Shown here piece by piece: positions 25,113 through 33,347 of a stretch of DNA of 64,000 nt (positions are counted from its first letter, which is position 1; the number at the start of each line of letters is the position of its first letter). Made by a program: the position numbers and the translations under genes. This DNA is from Bryobacter aggregatus MPL3. GTDB taxonomy: Bacteria > Acidobacteriota > Terriglobia > Bryobacterales > Bryobacteraceae. Under the pieces are notes generated by a model that was not told the DNA's origin, did not search any database, and saw only the letters and a program-made list of their open reading frames with translations. Location of the stretch: positions 4,092,001 to 4,156,000 of the forward strand of contig NZ_JNIF01000003.1 of NCBI RefSeq assembly GCF_000702445.1, written 5' to 3'.

Positions 25113-27893
25113 ATGCATCTCCGACAGTGGCTCCTTCCGAGCCTGCTTGCCCTGGGTCTGTGCCTCCCTGTAGAAGCTCAGCGTAAGATTACCACTCCAA
25201 AGGAGGAGTTCGGTTTCCATATTGGCGACGACTACATGCTCGCCACTTATACACAATTTGAGAAGTACGTTCAAAAGCTTGCCAAGGAATCTGACCGCAT
25301 GAAGCTTGTCAGCATTGGTAAGACCGCAGAAGGCCGTGAGCAGTACATGGCGATTGTCTCGTCGCCAGCAAACATCAAGAACCTAGCGAGGTTGAAAGAG
25401 ATTTCGCACAAGATGGCGACGGCTGAGGGTGTGAGCGAAGAAGCCGCCCAGGCGATGGCGAAAGAAGGCAAGGCGGTGGTGTGGATCGATGGCGGGCTGC
25501 ATGCCACCGAGGTGTTGGGCGCCGCACAGTTGATCGAGATGATTTACCAGATGAATTCGCGTAGCGATGAGGAAACGCTGCGGATTCTGAACGATGTGGT
25601 GATTCTGTTTGTCCATGCGAATCCCGATGGGATGGAGCTGGTGAGTACGAATTACATGCGCAATCCGGAGCCGGCCAAGCGCCGCTATGTGGCCGAACGG
25701 CTGTATCAGAAGTATGTCGGACATGACAACAATCGCGACTTTTTCATGAGCACGCAGAAGGAGACGCAGAATATCAACCGTCAGCTTTATCTTGAGTGGA
25801 TTCCGCAGATTCTGTATAACCACCACCAGCAGGGGCCGGCGGGAACGGTGTTGTTCTGTCCGCCGTTCCGCGATCCGGCGAGCTATTTTTACGATCCGTT
25901 GATGATGATTGGGGTGGATCAGGTGGGGGCGGCGATGCATGCCCGCTTTACGGTGGAAGGGAAGCCCGGATTTACGACACGCGAGGGATCGAACTTCTCA
26001 GTTTGGTACAACGGCGGGCTGCGGACGACGGCTTACTATCACAACATGATTGGCTTGTTGACGGAGTCAGCCGGAAACCCGACGCCGATTGACATTCCGT
26101 TTGTGCCGTCGCGCCAGTTGCAGAGCAAGACGACCCCGTACCCGATTGCGCCGCAGGAGAAGTGGCATTTCCGGCAGTCGATTGAGTACTCGGTGACGGC
26201 GAACCGGGCAGTGCTTGATTACGCTTCCCGTCACAAAGACAATCTGCTTTACAACATCTGGAAGATGGGAACGAACTCGATCGAGCGCGGGAAGCAAGAT
26301 CACTGGACGATGACGCCAGCGAGAATCGATGCGCTGAACGAGAAGATTGCGAAGGAGCGGATTGGCGCGGACCGGGGCGGCATTGATCCGGCGACGGGCG
26401 TTGGCGGCGGAGTGGTGCCGGCGAAGTATTATCAGGAACTGATCAAGCCGGAGCTGCGCGATCCGCGCGGCTATATTCTGCCGGCGGACCAGGCTGATTT
26501 CAATACGGCCGTGGTGTTTACGCAGACCTTGCAATGGATGGGGATCACGGCGCACCGGGCGACTGCCGACTTTACGGTGGCGGGGAAGACCTACAAGAAG
26601 GGGTCGATTGTGTACCGGGCGGCGCAGGCCTTCCGGCCGCATTTGATCGATATGTTTGAGCCTCAGAATTATCCGAACGACTTCCGGTATCCGGGCGGGC
26701 CGCCGATTGCGCCTTATGACAGCGCCGGGTGGACGCTGGCTTATCAGATGGGCGTGAAGTTTGACCGGATTCTCGATGACTTCAATGGACCCTTTGAGAA
26801 GATCGAGGGCTTGATCCAATTGCCCGAGGGCAAGGTGAGTGGCGCGGGCGCGGCAGGGTATCTCTTGAGCCACAAGGTGAACGATAGTTTCAAGGCGGTC
26901 AATCGTCTGCTGGCTGCGGGCGAAGCCGTGTATTGGCTGAAGGATCCGCTGCGGGTGGGCGATGTGGTGTTCGAGGCGGGAACGATTTATGTGCCGTCGC
27001 AGGCGAAGACCGCGCAGACGGTGGCGGCTGTTGCGAAAGAAACCAATGTGACCTTTGTGGCCGCGGCGCAGAAGCCGGTGGGAGATGCGCTGAAACTGAA
27101 GCCGATCAAGATCGGACTTTGGGATAACGTTGGTGGTTCGATGGCCTCGGGTTGGACCCGCTGGTTGTTTGAGCAGTACCAGTTTCCGTTTGAGCTGGTG
27201 TATCCGCCCTCGCTCGATCAGGGGGATTTGCGCTCGAAGTTTGATGTGCTCGTGTTTGTGACTGGCGCGATTAGCGAACGGGGACGTTTTGGTGGCGCTG
27301 GCGGCGGGGATGTGAGCACGATGACCGCGGAGTGGCGGGAACGCCAGGGCCGTGTGACCCGGGAGAAGACCGTGCCGCAGTTGAAGAAGTTTCTCGAGAG
27401 CGGCGGGACGGTGTTGACGATCGGATCGTCGACCGGACTGGCGCAGATGCTGGGCTTGCCGGTGGGCGATCAGTTGGTGGAGCGGATGGCGAATGGAGCT
27501 GAGCGCCGCTTGCCGAACGAGAAGTTCTATGTGCCGGGTTCGGTGCTGGAGGTGGCGATCGACAATACGAATCCGCTGGCTTATGGCATGGAGAAGAAGG
27601 CGGATATTTTCTTTGAAGATAGTCCGGTGTTCAAGCTGAAGCCGGATGCGGGCCTGCAGAATGTGAAACCAATCGCCTGGTTTGACAACAGTAAGCCGCT
27701 GCGCAGCGGTTGGGCCTGGGGCCAGCAGTATCTCGAGGGCGGCGTCGCTGTGGCGGAGGCCAAGGTGGGAGAAGGGAAGTTGTTCCTGTATGGGCCGGAG
27801 GTGATCTTCCGGGCGCAACCGCATGGGACCTTCAAGCTGTTCTTCAATGCCTTGTATTACGGCACGGCGGAGCAGCGGCGGCTCGAGAAGTAA
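25113..27893 (+). CDS. Secreted M14-family zinc carboxypeptidase-like protein
   Basis: A 926-residue protein with a leader (MHLRQWLLPSLLALGLCLPVEA). The M14 metal site is DGGLHATEV (His130, Glu133) with NNRDFF and NHHQQG (His237/238), and the catalytic Glu is in LLTESAG (Glu318). The remaining ~500 residues are a large C-terminal region typical of acidobacterial relatives and may bind substrate or membrane. It would remove C-terminal residues from peptides outside the cytoplasm. It is monocistronic, convergent with the next gene across 4 bases. Confidence 0.86.
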   Translation: MHLRQWLLPSLLALGLCLPVEAQRKITTPKEEFGFHIGDDYMLATYTQFEKYVQKLAKESDRMKLVSIGKTAEGREQYMAIVSSPANIKNLARLKEISHKMATAEGVSEEAAQAMAKEGKAVVWIDGGLHATEVLGAAQLIEMIYQMNSRSDEETLRILNDVVILFVHANPDGMELVSTNYMRNPEPAKRRYVAERLYQKYVGHDNNRDFFMSTQKETQNINRQLYLEWIPQILYNHHQQGPAGTVLFCPPFRDPASYFYDPLMMIGVDQVGAAMHARFTVEGKPGFTTREGSNFSVWYNGGLRTTAYYHNMIGLLTESAGNPTPIDIPFVPSRQLQSKTTPYPIAPQEKWHFRQSIEYSVTANRAVLDYASRHKDNLLYNIWKMGTNSIERGKQDHWTMTPARIDALNEKIAKERIGADRGGIDPATGVGGGVVPAKYYQELIKPELRDPRGYILPADQADFNTAVVFTQTLQWMGITAHRATADFTVAGKTYKKGSIVYRAAQAFRPHLIDMFEPQNYPNDFRYPGGPPIAPYDSAGWTLAYQMGVKFDRILDDFNGPFEKIEGLIQLPEGKVSGAGAAGYLLSHKVNDSFKAVNRLLAAGEAVYWLKDPLRVGDVVFEAGTIYVPSQAKTAQTVAAVAKETNVTFVAAAQKPVGDALKLKPIKIGLWDNVGGSMASGWTRWLFEQYQFPFELVYPPSLDQGDLRSKFDVLVFVTGAISERGRFGGAGGGDVSTMTAEWRERQGRVTREKTVPQLKKFLESGGTVLTIGSSTGLAQMLGLPVGDQLVERMANGAERRLPNEKFYVPGSVLEVAIDNTNPLAYGMEKKADIFFEDSPVFKLKPDAGLQNVKPIAWFDNSKPLRSGWAWGQQYLEGGVAVAEAKVGEGKLFLYGPEVIFRAQPHGTFKLFFNALYYGTAEQRRLEK

Positions 27894-27897
27894 AACG

Positions 27898-28992
27898 CTA
27901 CTTGCTGGGCGGGTGGGCGTGGACGATCTCTTCGGCTTCGACAGGAGGCATTTCGTATTCCTGTCGCCGGGTGGGCCGTGTTCCGCGTTCGAAGGGTTCG
28001 AGGCGAACGGTCTTGCGGCTGCGCATGGACCGGAGGAGCGCATCGACAACCCGGAGGTCGGCCCACCCTTCCTGGCCGGAGGGCTCCGGTTCCTCGTGAT
28101 TGAGGACGCAGCGAGTGAAGTAGTCGAGTTCGGCGCCAAACTGATCGATGCGGTCGAAGTGCTGGGCCCGTGTTTCCCCGTCTCTGGTGACCTTGAGGGT
28201 TTTCGGCTGGTGGTAGGAAAAGGCAGGCGTCAATCGCAGAGAACCTTTGGTGCCGATGACTTCATAGTGGTCTGACGGCGATGCTCCCATGCTGCTGGTG
28301 AAGCTGGCTAAGCGGTCGCCGGGGAAACGGAGGATGGCGGAGGCCATCTCGTGGACTTCGTCGAAACGCGAGTCCTCAGAACTCCCGCCGATTGCGCTCA
28401 CCTCGATTGGCTCGGTGCCAAAGAGGTAGCGGGCGGCATTGACCGGATAGACACCCAGATCCATCAAGGGGCCGCCGCCCAAGTCTCGCTTCAGACGGAT
28501 ATTGCCCGGCTCGACTTGCTGGGAGAAGACAGAACTGAAGAAGCGAGGTTCGCCGATGATGCCGTCGCGGATGATCTCGATTGCTTTGAGGTTGGCCGGT
28601 TCAAAATGAAGGCGGTAGGCAACCATGAGGCGGATGCGATTGCGCGCGGCAATGTGGATCATGGTTTCGCACTCTTCGGCTGTGCTCGCCATGGGCTTTT
28701 CGCAGAGGATGTGGATTCCGGCGCGGGCGGCACGGGCGGCGAAATCGCCGTGCATGCTGTTGGGAAGACCGATGTAGACGGCATCGATGGCGCCGCTGGC
28801 GAGCAGTTCGTCATATTGGGCGTAGGTACAAGTACGGCTGACGCTGTACTGTTTGCCGAGTTCGTCTGCCTTTGCGATATCGCTGCTGACCAGTGCGGCC
28901 AGGACACTGCTCTGGGCATTTTGAAAGGCGGGGAGGATCGATTCCTGCGCGATCCAACCGAGGCCGACGACGGCATAGCGAAGAGTCTCCAT
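27898..28992 (-). CDS. Gfo/Idh/MocA-family NAD(P) oxidoreductase
   Basis: A 364-residue oxidoreductase. The Rossmann motif VVGLGWIAQESILPAF, the cofactor and substrate stretch IGLPNSMHGDFAARAARAGIHILCEKPMA, and a C-terminal domain with GGGPLMDLGVYPVNAARYLFG match the family. The Lys in EKP is the usual catalytic one. Substrate is probably a sugar or inositol derivative. ATG 28992 was chosen because the upstream extension is low-quality and overlaps the PIN gene. No signal peptide, so it is cytoplasmic, unlike the relative at 44997. Confidence 0.88.
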   Translation of the reverse strand: METLRYAVVGLGWIAQESILPAFQNAQSSVLAALVSSDIAKADELGKQYSVSRTCTYAQYDELLASGAIDAVYIGLPNSMHGDFAARAARAGIHILCEKPMASTAEECETMIHIAARNRIRLMVAYRLHFEPANLKAIEIIRDGIIGEPRFFSSVFSQQVEPGNIRLKRDLGGGPLMDLGVYPVNAARYLFGTEPIEVSAIGGSSEDSRFDEVHEMASAILRFPGDRLASFTSSMGASPSDHYEVIGTKGSLRLTPAFSYHQPKTLKVTRDGETRAQHFDRIDQFGAELDYFTRCVLNHEEPEPSGQEGWADLRVVDALLRSMRSRKTVRLEPFERGTRPTRRQEYEMPPVEAEEIVHAHPPSK

Positions 28993-29027
28993 AGATAGGA
29001 GAGACTTCGGCGGAGCCGTTGCCGTTT

Positions 29028-29441
29028 CTAAGCTGCGCCGAGCCAATTGTGGGCGGCGAGGAATTGACGGGAATTGACGATTTGCGCGTGAGCCCAGGGA
29101 GCGGGGAAGTCCTTGAGGTTGCCGGTGACGATGTAGCTGGCTTGGGATGCCAGCGCACATTCGAGGATGCGGTTGTCATCTTCATCGCGGGCTTCAGCGA
29201 GGGTGATCTGCGGGTGGAACGGGAGATGTTTGGTTTCGAGACGAGCGAGCAGATGGTCGATCTGGGTGCGGAGCTTGGCGAACTTTGGGCGATGGAGGAC
29301 CTCGCGGTATTCGGCCCAAAGCTGGGGACTGGTGGCGATGTCGAAGTGGCCTGTGCAACCGAGCTCCAGCACGCGATCTTCGAGGCCACCGGGCTTCCAG
29401 CAGGCGGAAATTAGTATGTTGGTATCGAGAACCACGCGCAT
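29028..29441 (-). CDS. PIN-domain ribonuclease (toxin-type)
   Basis: A 137-residue PIN protein. VVLDTNILISA gives the first Asp (Asp6), with further acidic residues in RDEDDNRILECAL and a final YIVTGNLKDF segment, as in putative toxin-antitoxin PIN proteins (TIGR00305 type). It should cut RNA. No antitoxin is next to it: the upstream neighbour is the divergent Thg1-like gene, only 18 bases away. The start is ATG 29441 (a GTG at 29447 is possible), with AGGTG just upstream. It may be a lone toxin or an RNA-processing nuclease. Confidence 0.82.
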   Translation of the reverse strand: MRVVLDTNILISACWKPGGLEDRVLELGCTGHFDIATSPQLWAEYREVLHRPKFAKLRTQIDHLLARLETKHLPFHPQITLAEARDEDDNRILECALASQASYIVTGNLKDFPAPWAHAQIVNSRQFLAAHNWLGAA

Positions 29442-29459
29442 CCCCACCTACCCTAACGC

Positions 29460-30152
29460 ATGAAAGACGAGATTGGAAAACGGATCAAGCAGTATTACGA
29501 GGATGCGCTGCGCATCCAGTTGCCACGGCAGACGCATGTCGTGTTGCGTATTGATGGGAGGAGCTTTCATCAGTTCACGCGCGGATTGGAGCGGCCCTAT
29601 TGCCGGCCGCTGGCCGATGCCCTGGACGCAGCCGCGCAGGCACTTTGCGAAGAGATGACCGGTTGCCGCTTTGCCTATGGGCAGAGCGACGAGTATTCGT
29701 TCCTGCTCACCGACTTTGAGCGGGAGAAGAGCAAGATGTGGTTCGAGGGCAACCTGCAGAAGATTGTTTCGGTGTCGGCAAGCGTGTTTACCGGAGCTTT
29801 TGCGCGGGCCTTTGCGAGCCGGGAGATTGCTAGTTTTGATTGCCGCGCGCTGGTGATTCCGCAGGCGAGCGAGGTGGCGAAATATTTTCTGTGGCGGCAG
29901 TTGGATGCCTCGGCCAATAGCTTGAATATGCTGGCTTCGGCTCACTATTCGCATGCGGAGCTGCTGGGAAAGAGTGAGCCGGAGAAGCATGAATTGCTGC
30001 ATGCGAAGGGTCTAAATTGGGCCAAAGAGCCAGCGGACTTCAAGCGGGGGCGAGCGGTGCTGCGGGGCGAGGACGGAAAGTGGGCCGTGGATCGGGAAAT
30101 TCCAATTTTTCAGCGAAATCCGACATATCTGGGGCGCTTTTTACGCTTATAG
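29460..30152 (+). CDS. thg1: Thg1-like 3'-5' RNA polymerase (tRNA-His guanylyltransferase family)
   Basis: A 230-residue enzyme of the Thg1 family, which adds nucleotides to RNA in the 3'-to-5' direction. The metal-binding motifs are both intact: RIDGRSFHQFTRG (Asp32) and FAYGQSDEYSFLL (Asp77, Glu78). In eukaryotes Thg1 adds G-1 to tRNA-His; bacterial Thg1-like proteins often repair 5'-truncated tRNAs. Which activity applies here cannot be told. The ATG is 18 bases from the divergent PIN nuclease start, so the intergenic space must hold both ribosome-binding sites. The next gene starts three bases after its stop. Confidence 0.88.
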   Translation: MKDEIGKRIKQYYEDALRIQLPRQTHVVLRIDGRSFHQFTRGLERPYCRPLADALDAAAQALCEEMTGCRFAYGQSDEYSFLLTDFEREKSKMWFEGNLQKIVSVSASVFTGAFARAFASREIASFDCRALVIPQASEVAKYFLWRQLDASANSLNMLASAHYSHAELLGKSEPEKHELLHAKGLNWAKEPADFKRGRAVLRGEDGKWAVDREIPIFQRNPTYLGRFLRL

Positions 30153-30155
30153 GAT

Positions 30156-30956
30156 ATGAAGATTTTGCTGGCCGGGATGGCCGGCCAGGTAGGGCGTCGC
30201 GTCCATCGGCTGTTGGTGGCGGCGGGACATGAAGTGAGGGGAGTTAGCGGGCGCGCGGTGGATTTGACGCAGCCGCAAGCGGCGTATGGGCTGGCACAGG
30301 GTTGTGGCATTCTGGTGTCCTGCGCCGGAGCGAGCGTTTCTATTTGGCGGGGGGAGCGGCGGAGTTTTGAGGATGTCGATCCGGTGATCCATGCGGCACT
30401 GCTTGAGGAAGCGGTGCGGGCGCGGGTGTATCGTTTTGTCTATCTGGGGGTGCACCTGGAAGGCCGCGCTGCGCATACCCATTTCGTGCGAGCGCATGAG
30501 CGTTTTGTGAGTCTGTTGCGGACGGCTCCGTTGAGCGCGACGGTGATCCGGCCGACCCGGATGTTCAGCTCTTTTCAGGATCTGGTGCCGCTGGCCCGGT
30601 GCGGCGTCATGCCCTTGTCCGGAGATGGCCAGGCGAGGATGAATCCGATTGATCCGCAAGATGTTGCTGATTTGCTGCTGCGGCATCTGCACGCGGGGCC
30701 TGCGGACGTGGATTGCGGGGGGCCTGAAGTGCTGACCCGCGAGGAGATCTATCGCGTGATCGCCGAGAGCCATGGGAAGAAGGTTTGGATGCCGCGGGTT
30801 CCGGCCGGGCTGGTGCGGACGCCGGCGGGGCTGTTGCGTCCCTTCCATCCTCGGGTGGCGGATCTGCTGGAATTCTTCCATTTTGCGGCTGCTCAGGATT
30901 GTATTGCGCCGGTGATGGGGCAACGAAGGCTGAAGGATTATTGGCGTAGCTGCTAG
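30156..30956 (+). CDS. NAD(P)-binding atypical SDR / NmrA-like protein
   Basis: A 266-residue protein with a Rossmann start (ILLAGMAGQVGRRVHRLLVAAGHEV; GMAGQVG) and an extended-SDR-like body (RFVYLGVHLEGRAAHTH, VIRPTRMFSSFQDLV, MNPIDPQDVADLL). The classical YxxxK catalytic pair is not evident, so it may be a sensor-type or modified enzyme rather than a standard reductase. ATG 30156 has TAGGAT directly upstream. It follows the Thg1-like gene by three bases and probably shares its transcript; the functional link is unknown. Confidence 0.75.
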   Translation: MKILLAGMAGQVGRRVHRLLVAAGHEVRGVSGRAVDLTQPQAAYGLAQGCGILVSCAGASVSIWRGERRSFEDVDPVIHAALLEEAVRARVYRFVYLGVHLEGRAAHTHFVRAHERFVSLLRTAPLSATVIRPTRMFSSFQDLVPLARCGVMPLSGDGQARMNPIDPQDVADLLLRHLHAGPADVDCGGPEVLTREEIYRVIAESHGKKVWMPRVPAGLVRTPAGLLRPFHPRVADLLEFFHFAAAQDCIAPVMGQRRLKDYWRSC

Positions 30957-30981
30957 ACTGGCTTTTCAAGTAGCTTTTTGA

Positions 30982-31764
30982 GTGTCTTCTTCCTTCCGAT
31001 TTCTGATTCTTGCCAGCTCGAGCGCTGGAAACTCGGCTTATCTTACCGACGGCCATACGCATTTGCTGGTGGACTGCGGTTTGTCGCGCCGCGAGACTTT
31101 TTTGCGTTTGCAGAATGCCGGGGTGGATCCCGATTGCATTGACGCGATTTTGATTTCGCATGAGCATAGCGACCATGTCACCGGGCTGGGCGCCATCGCG
31201 AAGAAGCTGAAGAAGCCGGTGTATCTGACGCAGGCGACCGCGAATTCGCTCGAGCCTGGGGCCGAGCAGCAATATTTTCAGCCGATTGCGGCGGGCTCGC
31301 TGCTGCAGATCGGGACTTTTTCCGTGCAGTCGTTTTCGCTGCCGCATGATGCGGTGGACCCGGTGGGCTATGTGTTCCAGAGCGAGGGCCGCAAGGTAGG
31401 AGTTTGCACGGACTTGGGTTATATGCCTGATTCGATCCGCTTCCATCTGCAGGATTGTGACCTGCTGCTGCTGGAGAGCAATCACGATCTTGAGATGTTG
31501 AAGGTGGGGCCTTATCCGTGGAGCCTGAAGCAACGGGTGATGTCGCGGCGCGGGCATTTGTCGAACGATGTGGTGAGCCAGTTCATCCTCGATGATTTGA
31601 CTCTGCGGACCCGGCATTTGATCTTAGGGCATTTGAGTGAGCAGAATAATGTGCCGGCGCTGGCCCATATGGTGGCGGCGCAGGCCATTGAGCGCCGCGG
31701 ATTGGGCCAACTGGAATTGACGGTCGCCGAGCCGCGTAAACAATCGGTAACTTTTGAACTTTAG
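30982..31764 (+). CDS. Metallo-beta-lactamase-fold hydrolase (YycJ/WalJ-like)
   Basis: A 260-residue MBL-fold hydrolase. The zinc motif SHEHSDH (His60, His62, Asp64, His65) lies in the usual strand-turn position, with LASSSAGNSAYLTDGHTHLLVDCGLS before it and LLLLESNHDLEML and LILGHLSEQNN after it. The opening LxSSSxGN is typical of the YycJ/VicX group of small MBL hydrolases, thought to act on nucleic-acid or cell-wall-linked substrates. The GTG start at 30982 is weakly supported. It lies directly before purB. Confidence 0.8.
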   Translation: MSSSFRFLILASSSAGNSAYLTDGHTHLLVDCGLSRRETFLRLQNAGVDPDCIDAILISHEHSDHVTGLGAIAKKLKKPVYLTQATANSLEPGAEQQYFQPIAAGSLLQIGTFSVQSFSLPHDAVDPVGYVFQSEGRKVGVCTDLGYMPDSIRFHLQDCDLLLLESNHDLEMLKVGPYPWSLKQRVMSRRGHLSNDVVSQFILDDLTLRTRHLILGHLSEQNNVPALAHMVAAQAIERRGLGQLELTVAEPRKQSVTFEL

Positions 31765-31773
31765 CGGGAGAAC

Positions 31774-33081
31774 ATGATCCAACGTTATACGCGCCCGGAG
31801 ATGGGCGCCATCTGGTCGGAACAGAATAAGTATCAGTCGTGGCTTGAGGTGGAGTTGGCGGCGTCCGAAGCGCTGGCCGAACTGGGCCTGGTGCCACAAG
31901 AAGCAGCCGCTTCTTTGCGCGCGCATGCGGGTTTTGATGTCGCTCGCATTGCCGAGATTGAGCGCGAAGTGAAGCATGACGTGATCGCATTCACGACCGC
32001 TGTCGCCGAACGGATGAAGGAGAAGGGCGAGGCGGAGCAGTCGCGCTGGCTGCATTATGGCCTCACTTCCAATGACGTGGTGGATACCGCGCAAGCTTTG
32101 CAGATTGCGCAAGCCAGCAAGATCATTGCTGCCGGACTGGAGACGGTGCTCGAAGCGCTGAAGAAGCGGGCCTTTGAGCATAAGGATACGATTCAGATTG
32201 GCCGGACTCATGGTGTGCATGCCGAGCCGATTACCTTTGGGCTGAAGCTGGCGAATTTCTATGATGAGCTGCGGCGTAATGCGGCTCGTTTTGCGGCTGC
32301 GGCTGAAGAGATTCGGGTGGGTAAGACTTCGGGCGCGGTCGGCGCGTTTGCGCATCTGACGCCCGAGAGCGAAGAGAGGATTTGCGCGCGGCTGGGCCTG
32401 AAGGCTGCGCCGGTGTCGAGCCAGGTGTTGTCGCGCGACTTGCATGCGCACTATATCAGCGTGCTGGCGCTGATTTGTTCGACGCTCGATAAGATCGCCA
32501 TTGAGGTGCGGCATCTGCAGCGGACCGAAGTGAGGGAAGCGGAAGAGCCGTTTGCGCCGGGACAGAAGGGTTCGAGCGCGATGCCGCATAAGAAGAATCC
32601 GATTGTGTGTGAGCAGATTTCGGGGCTGGCTCGGGTGGTTCGTGGCAATGTGCAGGCGGCGTTTGAGAACATCGCGCTGTGGCATGAACGCGATATTTCA
32701 CATAGCTCGGTGGAGCGGGTGATTCTGCCGGATTCGACGATTCTGACGGACTATCTGCTGTCGAAGACCGCCTGGCTGGTGAATGGGTTGAAGGTGAACG
32801 AGGAGCGGATGCTCGCGAACTTCAATGCGACGCTGGGGATCGTTTTCAGTGGCCAGTTGTTGCTGGACCTGGCTGAGGCCGGGATGTTGCGGGAGACCGC
32901 CTATAAGCTGGCACAGGGCCATGCGATGCAGTGCTGGGATACGGGGACCGATTTCCGCGATGCGGTGCGTGCGGATGCGGATGTTGCCAAGTATCTGAGC
33001 AGCGCGCAACTGGATCATACCTTTTCGGCAGAGCGGCAGTTGCAGAATGTCGGGAAGATTTTTGATCGGGTGTTTGTTTAG
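31774..33081 (+). CDS. purB: Adenylosuccinate lyase
   Basis: A 435-residue lyase that makes AMP from adenylosuccinate and AICAR from SAICAR in purine synthesis. The superfamily signature GSSAMPHKKNP is at 266-276, with TSND (98-101) and GRTHGVHAEP (143-152) also in place. A GGGAG site precedes the ATG. It follows the MBL gene by nine bases and is followed by a strong terminator. Length and motifs are normal for the purB group. Confidence 0.97.
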   Translation: MIQRYTRPEMGAIWSEQNKYQSWLEVELAASEALAELGLVPQEAAASLRAHAGFDVARIAEIEREVKHDVIAFTTAVAERMKEKGEAEQSRWLHYGLTSNDVVDTAQALQIAQASKIIAAGLETVLEALKKRAFEHKDTIQIGRTHGVHAEPITFGLKLANFYDELRRNAARFAAAAEEIRVGKTSGAVGAFAHLTPESEERICARLGLKAAPVSSQVLSRDLHAHYISVLALICSTLDKIAIEVRHLQRTEVREAEEPFAPGQKGSSAMPHKKNPIVCEQISGLARVVRGNVQAAFENIALWHERDISHSSVERVILPDSTILTDYLLSKTAWLVNGLKVNEERMLANFNATLGIVFSGQLLLDLAEAGMLRETAYKLAQGHAMQCWDTGTDFRDAVRADADVAKYLSSAQLDHTFSAERQLQNVGKIFDRVFV

Positions 33082-33105
33082 AATCCGCTTCATGGGGAAT
33101 CCTGA

Positions 33106-33130
33106 GGGGCAGCTTCGGCTGCCCCTTTTT
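33106..33130 (+). terminator. Intrinsic terminator of the purB transcript
   Basis: A perfect 8-base stem (GGGGCAGC / GCTGCCCC) with a TTCG tetraloop is followed directly by five T. It lies 25 bases after the purB stop. Confidence 0.93.
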
Positions 33131-33347
33131 GATTGGAACGGGGGCTGGAGCGATGAGGTATTGGCGCCACATGGGCGTCGGCAATCGAGAGCCGTTGATC
33201 CGGGCCACCCACACAAGAATTGATCGACACTGAGGTCGAGCAAAATCGCTCTTCGTACTGCCTTGAGGTGTATGCCTTGGCGCTCGCGGGCTACTGGCGG
33301 AGTCTTTTCGAACTTGTCTTTGGTATCGCAGGCCCATTCTGCCTGAG

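Noticed and set aside
26067-28139. A 690-codon minus-strand open frame opposite the M14 peptidase gene
   Set aside because: It is Arg/His/Pro-rich with no motifs, a typical shadow in GC-rich DNA; the plus-strand gene has signal peptide and catalytic motifs.
33131-33347. Possible gene remnants between the purB terminator and the DUF2339 gene
   Set aside because: Two minus-strand frames look weakly protein-like but neither has a start or family; nothing could be supported.
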